From Bradyrhizobium sp. WSM1417 (GTDB taxonomy: Bacteria; Pseudomonadota; Alphaproteobacteria; Rhizobiales; Xanthobacteraceae), in the NCBI RefSeq assembly GCF_000515415.1, contig NZ_KI911783.1, positions 5,195,831 through 5,259,830 of the forward strand: a stretch of DNA of 64,000 nt, in the 5' to 3' direction. How positions within the stretch are numbered: the first letter of the stretch is position 1; every line of letters begins with the position of its first letter. Both the position numbers and the translations under genes were made by a program. A model generated the notes under the pieces. The model worked only from the letters and a program-made list of their open reading frames with translations, did not search any database and was not told the origin of the DNA. Of the stretch, positions 1 through 7,728 are shown piece after piece.

Positions 1-2095
1 GGACAGCCGGCGGCGAACCAGGCGGCTCGCGGGTCGCGGACCTGCCATGGTCCCCAGGCCCGGTCCCGGGCGGGGCCTGGGCTACCGGCTGCTTCGGCGG
101 TTGGCCAGGCACAGCGGCCGGGTTTGTCGCCGTGGGCGCAGTCGCCGACGCGCCGGTCGGCGCACCGGGATGGGCTGGCGGCGTGGTGCCGGGAGCAGCA
201 GTGGTCGGCGCCCCCGCAGGCGCTCCCGAATGGGTCGGCAGCGGCGCGCCGGGTGCAGTGGCCGTGGGCAGCCCGGGTCTGCCGCCCGGCAGAGGCCCGG
301 CCCCCGTTGGCGGTACAGGTGGACCCCCATGGGTGCCGGGAACGGGCAGCGTGTTGGCTTGGGGCAGCTTGGCCGGTGGCGTGGCAGATGGAATGGCAGA
401 TGGAGTCGGAGATGGCGTACCGGTCGGCGCGACATTGGCGGGCGTCGTCGGAGGCGTTCCTGGCCTCGCCGTCGGCCGCATCGTCGCGCTCGGCGGCATC
501 GGCGCCTTGCCCTGCTGAATCAGGGCGGCGCGCTGCACGACCGCCTGCGGCATGGCTGGACTAGCCGGATTGGTGCGCCCGGCAATGGTCGGCGTGAGAT
601 TGCCCGGTCCCGCTCCGGTACCCGCACCCGCCGCCGGGGGTGCCGGCGGCTGGTTGATCACCGTGTTGATGACCGTCCTATTATGGATGTTCTGATAGAT
701 GATGTTGTTCGGCGGGGGTGCGACATAGACCGGCGGCCTGACGAACACAGGAATCGGCACGAACATCGGCTGCGGCAGCACGAACAGGCCGATCACCGGC
801 ATCGGCGGCGACAGCACGACGAAATCCGGCGGCGGCGGCGGCAGATAGTAGACCGGCGGCGGCGGTGGCGGCGCGAAGCCAAAATCCGGATCGCTGAAAT
901 ACAGCACGGGACGGTCGACATAGACCACCTCCTCCGGCGGCGGTGGCGGCACGTCGTAGTCGATCATCGCGAAGCTCGGCGGCGGCTCGGCCGGCGCGGT
1001 GAGAATCGCCAGGCGCCGGCGCGCATCCGCCGCATGTGGACCGCGCGAATAGCGACGCAGATACGACCAATAGGCTTCCGGTGTGTCGGTACGATAGGTC
1101 CGCCGCCAGGTGATGGCCTCGCGGCGCGCCGCGACGATCACCATCACGCGCTTCGACAGCGGGTCGCCGGGATAGGCGGAGAGAAACTCTTCATAGGCCG
1201 GCAGCGTGTCGCGCGTGAGCGCGGCGGCATAGGCATCCTGCACGCCGAGATCGCGGATCGGCTTGTTGCGGATCGCGGCGACCTGGTCGGGCGCGGCTGC
1301 AGGCGGCGGAGCATCGGGCCCGCGCTCGAAGAACGAGAACTGCGCCGATATCTTCTGCTCGTTCCAGGGCACCTGCGCGCCCTTGCTGGCCTCGTTGACG
1401 CGCAGGCGAACGCGGTCGAACACCTCGGGCAGCGGCAGGCCGCCGGTGCGGATCATCTCCGCCAGCGACTGCGCATAGATGCCGTAAGGTCCGGGCTCCT
1501 CGGGCGCCACCGTGCCGGGCGCTGCATTGAACGCGATCAGCATGTTGGCGTCGGGCTCGACCAGCGCAAGTCCGCTCGCGATCTGCTGGCCGCCCTCCAC
1601 GAAGGGCTGCGCCCGCGCAGCGTCGAGCACGATGATGTTGGCCTTGAGCGGAACGGAAGCCAGCTGGCGGAGATAGTCGCCGATGCGCAGGCCTTCGGTC
1701 GGAATGTCGGTGTCGCGGGTGATGTTGGAATCGACCGGGATGAAGTAGTTCTCGCCCGCAAGCTGCACGCCATAGCCGGCGAGATAGACCATCGCGACGG
1801 TGCCCGGGCCTGAGGCCTGCGCCTTCTGGATGAAATCGCGAAAGCTCTTGCGCAGCGTGTCGCCGTCGAGGTCGCGGGCGCCGACGACGTCGAAGCCCGC
1901 CGCCTGCAGCGTCTGCGCGATCAGGCCGGCATCGTTTGCCGTCGTCGCCAGCGGCGACTTGGCATAGGCGCCGTTGCCGACCACGAGCGCGATACGCTTT
2001 TCCTGCTGCTGCGCACGCGCCGGATCCGGCGCGCCCGCGGCAAGGACCGCGATCGGCAGGAGGAGGCAAATGAAGGCTCTGAGCGTCCCACGCAT
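1..2095 (-). CDS. Exported caspase-fold (peptidase C14) pseudoenzyme, C-terminus cut by window edge
   Basis: The reading frame is open from an ATG at 2095 to the left edge, so about 698 residues are visible and the stop lies outside. Residues 1-29 form a signal peptide ending in ARA, so the protein is probably periplasmic. Residues about 33-250 show the caspase-like fold: the start RIALVVGNGAY, the strand MVYLAGYGVQ and the strand IIVLDAARAQPF. Active family members have AGHG and LDAC at the last two sites; here the catalytic His is Tyr108 and the catalytic Cys is Ala160, so proteolysis is not expected. Beyond about residue 350 the protein is dominated by Pro-rich low-complexity sequence (PPPPPP, then Pro/Ala/Thr/Gly). 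I infer a scaffold or regulatory pseudoprotease; its partner is unknown. Confidence 0.8.
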   Translation of the reverse strand, partial: MRGTLRAFICLLLPIAVLAAGAPDPARAQQQEKRIALVVGNGAYAKSPLATTANDAGLIAQTLQAAGFDVVGARDLDGDTLRKSFRDFIQKAQASGPGTVAMVYLAGYGVQLAGENYFIPVDSNITRDTDIPTEGLRIGDYLRQLASVPLKANIIVLDAARAQPFVEGGQQIASGLALVEPDANMLIAFNAAPGTVAPEEPGPYGIYAQSLAEMIRTGGLPLPEVFDRVRLRVNEASKGAQVPWNEQKISAQFSFFERGPDAPPPAAAPDQVAAIRNKPIRDLGVQDAYAAALTRDTLPAYEEFLSAYPGDPLSKRVMVIVAARREAITWRRTYRTDTPEAYWSYLRRYSRGPHAADARRRLAILTAPAEPPPSFAMIDYDVPPPPPEEVVYVDRPVLYFSDPDFGFAPPPPPPVYYLPPPPPDFVVLSPPMPVIGLFVLPQPMFVPIPVFVRPPVYVAPPPNNIIYQNIHNRTVINTVINQPPAPPAAGAGTGAGPGNLTPTIAGRTNPASPAMPQAVVQRAALIQQGKAPMPPSATMRPTARPGTPPTTPANVAPTGTPSPTPSAIPSATPPAKLPQANTLPVPGTHGGPPVPPTGAGPLPGGRPGLPTATAPGAPLPTHSGAPAGAPTTAAPGTTPPAHPGAPTGASATAPTATNPAAVPGQPPKQPVAQAPPGTGPGDHGRSATREPPGSPPAV

Positions 2096-2214
2096 GGCTT
2101 GCTTGCCCGTTTTTGTTGTTGAGGTGCCGCCACGCATCAGGCGCGCGGCCAGCTGAATGGCACTTGAACGAAAGGCTTCCAAATAGCGAAGGCTTGGATT
2201 GAGGCGGCGGGATG

Positions 2215-2278
2215 GCGCCCGACACCAACGCCAGGGCGCCTGCGTCAGCCTCGCCACAACGAACCGGCGCGAGCCGGT
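2215..2278 (-). terminator. Two inverted repeats after the carbonic anhydrase gene
   Basis: Just downstream of the carbonic anhydrase stop is a perfect ACCGGC/GCCGGT stem with a 4-base loop (2263-2278), followed by a GGCGCCC/GGGCGCC inverted repeat (2215-2241). There is no U-tract, so this may be a Rho-dependent 3' end or simple mRNA protection rather than an intrinsic terminator. Confidence 0.3.
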
Positions 2279-2286
2279 CCGCCTCG

Positions 2287-3030
2287 TCAGATCTGCGCGA
2301 TCAGGTCGACCGTTCCCGTCGTGAGCCGATAGATGCCGCCGACGACCTTCAGCTTGCCCTGCTCCACGGCCGCATTGAGGATCGGCGTTGCTGACTTCAG
2401 CTTCGCGACGTTGTCGATGACGTTCTGCCGGATCGCCTTGTCGAGGACGTCCCCACCACCCTGCTGCATCGCAGCCTTGGCGGCGGGCGCGATCGCATCG
2501 ACGAGCGAGGGGATGTGGCCCGGCGGCGGCTTGTTGTCCTTGATCGCCTTCAGCGTCGCATCGACCGCACCGCAAGCGTCATGGCCGAGCACGAGGATCA
2601 GCGGCGTATTCAGCACGGCCACCGCGTATTCCATGCTGGCGATGGTTTCGGTGCCGGCAAAATTTCCTGCGACGCGGCAAACGAACAGATCGCCGCGGCC
2701 GGTGTCGAAGGCATATTCCGGCGCAATGCGCGAATCGGCACAGCTCAGCACGGCCGCGAACGGATTCTGTCCGCCGACCAGCGCCTCGCGCTCGTGCTTG
2801 AAATCGTGACGCCGCGACACGCCGTCGACATAGCGCGCATTGCCTTCCATCAGGCGCTTCAATGATGCGTCGGGCGACAGCACGTTCTGCGGCTTGGGTG
2901 GCGCCTTGGTCTCCTTGGCGAAGGCTCTGCCGGTCAGGGCAAGGCCGAGCGCCGAGGCACCCAACAACATCGCGGATCGTCGCGACGGCGCGATCCTCTC
3001 ATGTGGGAATTCATTGCACTGGTCGCACAT
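2287..3030 (-). CDS. Beta-carbonic anhydrase with twin-arginine signal
   Basis: A 247-residue protein of the beta class, which interconverts CO2 and bicarbonate using zinc. The zinc motifs are visible: CADSR (Cys-X-Asp-X-Arg) and HDACG (His-X-X-Cys), with the usual AGN segment between them. The N-terminus carries SRRSAM followed by a hydrophobic stretch ending in GRAFA, a Tat-type signal, so the enzyme is probably exported folded to the periplasm; most bacterial beta enzymes are cytoplasmic. I chose the ATG at 3030 rather than an earlier in-frame start because it has GGGAGG about 8 bases upstream and puts the signal at the N-terminus. It appears to be a single-gene unit. Confidence 0.88.
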   Translation of the reverse strand: MCDQCNEFPHERIAPSRRSAMLLGASALGLALTGRAFAKETKAPPKPQNVLSPDASLKRLMEGNARYVDGVSRRHDFKHEREALVGGQNPFAAVLSCADSRIAPEYAFDTGRGDLFVCRVAGNFAGTETIASMEYAVAVLNTPLILVLGHDACGAVDATLKAIKDNKPPPGHIPSLVDAIAPAAKAAMQQGGGDVLDKAIRQNVIDNVAKLKSATPILNAAVEQGKLKVVGGIYRLTTGTVDLIAQI

Positions 3031-3141
3031 GTCACGTTCCCTCCCGGCGCGATGGACGAACGGCCTTACTGCGATCATAGCCGCAACAATGTGACGACAC
3101 CACAAATGACGGTGCGGGCGGAGCTCGAATTCCCGCGGCGG

Positions 3142-3660
3142 CTATTCCGCCAACCGAAGCTCTGCGATCGTCGTCCTGGCGGCCGGTTCATCCAAGGGCA
3201 GGAAATCCAGCGGCCCCTGATTCTTGTAGCCGGACGTCATCGCGAGCGTGAGACCCCAGCCCAGCACCCCAGTGCTCGCGTTCGCGATCATGGCGCTCTT
3301 GCGCTGACTGAAGCGCGCTACGAAGAACACGGTCTGGCCGGACTGAGCCGAGAAGTCCACGCGCGTGACGCCGAGCGCCGCTTCCTCTGCTACGAACTGG
3401 TGCTGGCCTGCCGGGCGATCGACATAGACATATGTCCCGGTCTTCAGGCCCTTGATCGGCGTACCGTCGAGGGAAAACTCCCAGTCCGGATCGCCGATGC
3501 CGCCGAAGCCTTTCTCGCGAAACACGACGACGCGGGCCTGCCCGGCTTTCGGCGGACCCAACTTTCGTACCGTCTCCGAATATCCCAGCCCGCTCCTCGC
3601 CGTCTCACAGCCGCACAGCAGTGCCGCAGCCACGAGCAATACCAGCCCACGCAATAGCAT
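3142..3660 (-). CDS. Small lipoprotein, DUF2846-like
   Basis: A 172-residue protein starting at ATG 3660, which gives a textbook lipoprotein signal: MLLRG, a hydrophobic core and the lipobox LLCGC. The mature part has the pattern of DUF2846 proteins (ARVVVFRE near the N-terminus, then DGTPI, then TYVYVDRPAGQHQF and a strand FFVARF), a beta-rich domain found in envelope lipoproteins of unknown function. An upstream in-frame start would add 32 residues and bury the signal, so it is rejected. It lies between the carbonic anhydrase gene and dnaE on the same strand; the gaps of about 110 bases on each side do not prove cotranscription. Confidence 0.72.
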   Translation of the reverse strand: MLLRGLVLLVAAALLCGCETARSGLGYSETVRKLGPPKAGQARVVVFREKGFGGIGDPDWEFSLDGTPIKGLKTGTYVYVDRPAGQHQFVAEEAALGVTRVDFSAQSGQTVFFVARFSQRKSAMIANASTGVLGWGLTLAMTSGYKNQGPLDFLPLDEPAARTTIAELRLAE

Positions 3661-3774
3661 CACGCCCCCAGATTTTCCCCGAGCGCATGCTAACGGAAAA
3701 CAGCGACAGGTTGCAACAGGGCGGTAGCATCCCCCACGCAAAACATGCAACCGCATGCAACACCGTGCGTGTCG

Positions 3775-6700
3775 CTAGAGCTGCTGCACGTCCACGACGC
3801 CGGCGACGGCCTTGATGGCGCCGGCGATCTGCGGCGAGACCTTGAAGCGGCCGGGCAGCTTCATCTCGACCTCGGTCTCGAGGTCGAGCATCATGACCAG
3901 CGAGACCTCGCCGTCGCCGTTGGAGCGGGGCGCGGTGCCGGGACTGCCGACCTTCGGCCCGGCACCGTTCGAAGCCATGTCGGGGCCGGCGAGACGCTTG
4001 GCGATCGATTCCAGCGGCTTGGTGTCGCGCACGAAGATGCGCAGGCCCTTCTGCGTCTTGGCCGCGGCGTCATCCAGAGGTTCGGCGTGGAGCACACGCG
4101 CGCGGACGTCCTCGCCCTGAAGCTCGGCGCCGAGCTGGAGCAGCACCGCCGCGCCCGGCTCCAGCACGTCGCGATATTGCGCGAGGCCTTCGGAGAACAG
4201 CACCGCCTCGAAGTGACCCGTGGGGTCAGAGAGCCCCATGATGCCCATCTTGTTGCCGGTCTTGGTCCGCCGCTCCATGCGCGACACCACGGTGGCCGCG
4301 ACCTTGCCGGCCGTGGCGCCGGTCTTCACCGCGCGCGAGAACTCGGCCCAGGACTGTACGCGCAGCCGCTTGAGCACGGTGGCGTAATCGTCGAGCGGAT
4401 GTCCCGACAGGAAGAAACCGATCGCGTCATATTCGCGGCGCAGCCGCTCGGCCGGCAACCAGGGCTCGATCTGCGGCAGCATGATGGTCGGCGCATCGGC
4501 CGAGCTGCCGAACATATCGTTCTGGCCGATGGTTGCAGCTTCGTTCGCCCGCTGGCATGCGGCGAGAATCGAGTCGGCGCCGGCGAAGACCCGCGCCCGG
4601 TTCGGCTCCAGCGTGTCGAAGGCGCCCGCGGCGGCGAGGCTTTCGATGATGCGCTTGTTGATCGCGCGCGGCGACACCCGCGCGGCAAAGTCGGCGAGCG
4701 AGGTGAACAGGCCGTTTTTGGTCCGCTCCGCGATGATCTGCTCGACGGCCGCAATGCCGACGCCCTTCAGCGCCGCGAGCGCGTAGTAGATGGTCTTGTC
4801 GCCGACCTCGAAAGTCGCGCCGGAACGGTTGACGTTGGGCGGCTCGACCTTGATGCCGAGGCGCTGCGCCTCGGCGCGGAATTCGGACAGCTTGTCGGTA
4901 TTGTTGAGATCGAGCGTCATCGACGCCGCGATGAACTCCACCGGATAATGCGCCTTCATGTAGGCGGTGTGGTAGGACACCAGTGCGTAGGCCGCCGCGT
5001 GGCTCTTGTTGAAGCCGTAGTCGGCGAATTTCGCCAGCAGCTCGAAGATGGTGTCGGCCTGCCCCTTTGGCACGCCGTTCTTCACTGCGCCTGCGACGAA
5101 GATCTCGCGCTGCTTCTCCATCTCGGCGCGGATCTTCTTGCCCATGGCGCGGCGCAACAGGTCGGCGTCGCCGAGCGAATAGCCCGACATCACCTGCGCG
5201 ATCTGCATCACCTGTTCCTGGTAGATGATGACGCCGAAGGTCTCCTTGAGAATCGGCTCCAGTACGGGGTGGAGATATTCCGGCTCCTCGTCGCCGTGCT
5301 TGCGCGCGCAATAGGTCGGGATGTTCGCCATCGGACCCGGTCGGTAGAGTGCGACCAGCGCGATGATGTCCTCGAAACGGTCGGGGCGCATGTCGACCAG
5401 CGCGCGCCGCATGCCCTGACTTTCAACCTGGAACACGCCGACCACCTCGCCGCGCGCCAGCATCTGGTAGCTTTCGGCATCGTCGATCGGCAGCGTCGCG
5501 AGATCGACATGGATGTCGCGCGGCTTGAGCAGTTTGCACGCGACGTCGAGCACGGTCAGCGTCTTCAGACCGAGGAAGTCGAATTTCACGAGGCCGGCCG
5601 GCTCGACCCATTTCATGTTGAACTGGGTCACCGGCATGTCGGACTTGGGATCGCGATACATCGGCACGAGTTCGCTCAGCGGGCGATCGCCGATCACGAT
5701 GCCGGCCGCATGTGTCGAGGCGTGGCGGGTCAGGCCTTCGAGGCGCTGGGCGATGTCGAAGGCGCGCGCCACCACCGGGTCCTCGTCGCGGAACGCCTGG
5801 AGCTTCGGCTCGCTCTCGATCGCCGCCGCAAGCGTCACCGGCGCGGCCGGATTCTGCGGCACGAGCTTTGTGAGCTTGTCGACCTGGCCATAGGGCATCT
5901 GCAGCACGCGGCCGACGTCGCGGAGCACGCCGCGCGCCTGCAGCGTACCGAAGGTGATGATCTGCGCGACCTGGTCGCGACCGTAGCGCTCCTGGACGTA
6001 CCTGATCACCTCGCCGCGGCGGTCCTGGCAGAAGTCGATGTCGAAGTCAGGCATCGAGACGCGTTCCGGATTGAGGAAGCGCTCGAACAGCAGGCCGAAC
6101 TTGATCGGGTCGAGGTCGGTGATGGTCAGCGCCCACGCAACCAGCGAGCCTGCGCCGGAGCCGCGGCCCGGCCCGACCGGAATGCCCTGCCCCTTCGCCC
6201 ATTTGATGAAGTCGGAGACGATCAGGAAGTAGCCCGCGTACTTCATGCGCATGATGACGTCGAGCTCGAACGCCAGCCGCGCGTTGTAATCTTCTTCCGT
6301 CGTGCCTTGCGACAGCCCGTGCACGCGCAGACGGTTGGCGAGCCCCTCCTCTGCCTGCCGCTTCAATTCGGCCGCCTCGACGGAGGCGGCATCGGAGCTT
6401 GCAGCAGCGCCGACCGTGAAGAACGGGAGGATCGGCTTGCGCGTCATCGGCCGGAACGAGCAGCGCTCGGCAATCTCGACCGTCGAGGCCAGCGCCTCCG
6501 GAATGTCGGCGAACAGCACCGCCATCTCGGCGCGGGTCTTGAAGCGGTGATCGGGCGTGAGCTGCTCGCGCTCGGTCTCCGCGATCAGCCGCCCGCCGGC
6601 GATGCAGAGCAGCGCGTCATGGGCCTCGTAATCGTCGCTCGCGGCGAAATACGGCTCGTTGGTCGCAACCAGCGGCAGGCCCTTGGTGTAGGCGATGTCG

Positions 6701-7275
6701 ATCAGGTGGCTTTCGACCCGCCGCTCCTTCTCGGTGTTGTGGCGCTGCAATTCGATGTAGAGGCGGTCCCCGAACAGGCTGGCGAGACGCTCGCAGCGCG
6801 CCGCCGCGAGTTCGCTATAACCGCCGGCAAGCGCCAGCGAGATCGGCCCGTCCGGACCGCCCGTCAGCGCGATCAGGCCTTCGGTCTCGCCTTCGAGCCA
6901 GTCGAACTTGATGTGGGGAGCATGAGTGTCGGGCGTCTCCAGGAATGCGCGCGAGTTCAGCCGCATCAGGCTGCGATAGCCACGCTCCTGCGCGGCCAGC
7001 AGCACCACGCGCGAGGGCAGAAGCGCGTTGCGGGCAGTGGGATCCTGATCGCCGAATTCGATCGCGAGCTCGCAGCCGACGATCGGCTGGATGCCGGAGC
7101 CCGCCATCTTGTCGGAGAACTCCAGCGCACCGAACATGTTGTCGGTGTCTGTCAGCGCCAGCGCCGGCTGATGGTCTTTCTTGGCTAGCTCGGCGAGCTT
7201 GGCGATCTTGATCGAGCCCTTGAGCAGCGAATAGGCCGAGTGAACGTGAAGGTGGACAAATCCGGCGCTCGGCAT
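3775..7275 (-). CDS. dnaE: DNA polymerase III subunit alpha (replicative, DnaE1 type)
   Basis: A 1166-residue replicative polymerase. The N-terminal PHP domain begins FVHLHVHSAYSLLKG. The palm has PGRGSGAGSLVAWAL and the catalytic motif PDFDIDF at residues 409-415 (Asp410 and Asp412 as metal ligands). It is followed by the helix-hairpin-helix region and a C-terminal OB-fold. Length and motifs fit DnaE1, not the shorter SOS mutagenesis polymerase DnaE2/ImuC. The ATG at 7275 is chosen because the PHP motif then starts within 10 residues; the in-frame upstream extension is not family-like. A short peptide gene under LexA-box control lies 170 bases upstream on the same strand, with no intrinsic terminator between. 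Confidence 0.96.
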   Translation of the reverse strand: MPSAGFVHLHVHSAYSLLKGSIKIAKLAELAKKDHQPALALTDTDNMFGALEFSDKMAGSGIQPIVGCELAIEFGDQDPTARNALLPSRVVLLAAQERGYRSLMRLNSRAFLETPDTHAPHIKFDWLEGETEGLIALTGGPDGPISLALAGGYSELAAARCERLASLFGDRLYIELQRHNTEKERRVESHLIDIAYTKGLPLVATNEPYFAASDDYEAHDALLCIAGGRLIAETEREQLTPDHRFKTRAEMAVLFADIPEALASTVEIAERCSFRPMTRKPILPFFTVGAAASSDAASVEAAELKRQAEEGLANRLRVHGLSQGTTEEDYNARLAFELDVIMRMKYAGYFLIVSDFIKWAKGQGIPVGPGRGSGAGSLVAWALTITDLDPIKFGLLFERFLNPERVSMPDFDIDFCQDRRGEVIRYVQERYGRDQVAQIITFGTLQARGVLRDVGRVLQMPYGQVDKLTKLVPQNPAAPVTLAAAIESEPKLQAFRDEDPVVARAFDIAQRLEGLTRHASTHAAGIVIGDRPLSELVPMYRDPKSDMPVTQFNMKWVEPAGLVKFDFLGLKTLTVLDVACKLLKPRDIHVDLATLPIDDAESYQMLARGEVVGVFQVESQGMRRALVDMRPDRFEDIIALVALYRPGPMANIPTYCARKHGDEEPEYLHPVLEPILKETFGVIIYQEQVMQIAQVMSGYSLGDADLLRRAMGKKIRAEMEKQREIFVAGAVKNGVPKGQADTIFELLAKFADYGFNKSHAAAYALVSYHTAYMKAHYPVEFIAASMTLDLNNTDKLSEFRAEAQRLGIKVEPPNVNRSGATFEVGDKTIYYALAALKGVGIAAVEQIIAERTKNGLFTSLADFAARVSPRAINKRIIESLAAAGAFDTLEPNRARVFAGADSILAACQRANEAATIGQNDMFGSSADAPTIMLPQIEPWLPAERLRREYDAIGFFLSGHPLDDYATVLKRLRVQSWAEFSRAVKTGATAGKVAATVVSRMERRTKTGNKMGIMGLSDPTGHFEAVLFSEGLAQYRDVLEPGAAVLLQLGAELQGEDVRARVLHAEPLDDAAAKTQKGLRIFVRDTKPLESIAKRLAGPDMASNGAGPKVGSPGTAPRSNGDGEVSLVMMLDLETEVEMKLPGRFKVSPQIAGAIKAVAGVVDVQQL

Positions 7276-7445
7276 GGTCGCGTGACGGCCTCTTGCAGAT
7301 GAGATGGAGCGGTGACCGGCACCGGCGGCATCCTGCACGCGCCCGGCCGACTCGCCTCACAATGGTGGGGTGTCACGCTGCCAGAGTCCACGCCGGAACG
7401 GCCGATCGGCCGCGTCGTCCTGCTTTTCCCCAACCTGGCCCGCGC

Positions 7446-7556
7446 CTAGAGCTGCGGGAGCACTTGGGCCCAGATCGCGATCATCCCGACAAACAGCGCG
7501 ATCGAGGCTAGCGCGGCGGCTTCTTCGACGAAAATCCTGAACATGGCCTGCTCCAT
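7446..7556 (-). CDS. SOS-box-controlled single-span membrane micropeptide (SidA-like by architecture)
   Basis: A 36-codon frame from ATG 7556 to TAG 7446. An internal ATG at 7544 gives 32 residues and is preceded by GGAG at a good distance, so it is the likelier start. The peptide has a short charged head (MFRIFVEE), about 20 hydrophobic residues (from AAALASIALF through IAIWAQVL) and ends in PQL, so it should be one inner-membrane span. Upstream are a sigma70-type promoter and two perfect GTTC-N7-GTTC boxes. In Caulobacter the 29-residue membrane peptide SidA, under LexA control, blocks division; this gene has the same layout. I see no residue-level match I can vouch for, so function is inference. 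Confidence 0.7.
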   Translation of the reverse strand: MEQAMFRIFVEEAAALASIALFVGMIAIWAQVLPQL

Positions 7557-7561
7557 GGTGA

Positions 7562-7594
7562 GAACGTATGAAGAACATTGTTCTCATTTCGTTC
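7562..7594 (-). promoter_or_regulatory. Double LexA operator (two convergent alphaproteobacterial SOS boxes)
   Basis: The plus strand reads GAAC-N7-GAAC at 7562-7576, then ATT, then GTTC-N7-GTTC at 7580-7594. Each half is a perfect match to the direct-repeat LexA box of alphaproteobacteria, and the two are in opposite orientation 3 bases apart. The pair overlaps the -10 element and expected start of the micropeptide promoter, the right place for repression. Two perfect sites this close are very unlikely by chance. Confidence 0.88.
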
Positions 7595-7605
7595 TTGGGA
7601 GTCAA
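7577..7605 (-). promoter_or_regulatory. Sigma70-type promoter of the micropeptide gene
   Basis: On the minus strand, TTGACT (7605-7600) and AACAAT (7582-7577) are separated by exactly 17 bases. Transcription should begin near 7570, leaving a leader of only about 13 bases to the first ATG or 26 to the second. The LexA boxes cover the -10 region and the start. Confidence 0.65.
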
Positions 7606-7659
7606 GCCGTCTCGACCGTCTCGAAGCGGAATGGTTAACCTGCTGAAGTTGAACAACAA

Positions 7660-7686
7660 AAAGCCCCGGCCGATGGCCGGGGCTTT
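7660..7686 (-). terminator. Intrinsic terminator after the outer-membrane protein gene
   Basis: A perfect 12-bp stem (AAAGCCCCGGCC / GGCCGGGGCTTT) with a 3-base loop, extended by a U-run on the minus strand (TTTTTGTTG after the stem). It lies about 45 bases past the porin-like gene stop and insulates the downstream LexA-controlled promoter. Confidence 0.9.
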
Positions 7687-7728
7687 CGCCGACCGCTCGA
7701 AGTCGAGCGATCGGTATCAGGCTTCTGC

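Noticed and set aside
47..1813. A 588-codon plus-strand open frame opposite the caspase-like gene
   Set aside because: Arg-rich shadow of the Pro-rich coding strand, with no recognisable feature.
3745..7188. A 1147-codon plus-strand open frame opposite dnaE
   Set aside because: It is the antisense shadow of a GC-rich gene, with an Arg/His/Leu-heavy composition and no domain. dnaE on the other strand has intact motifs.
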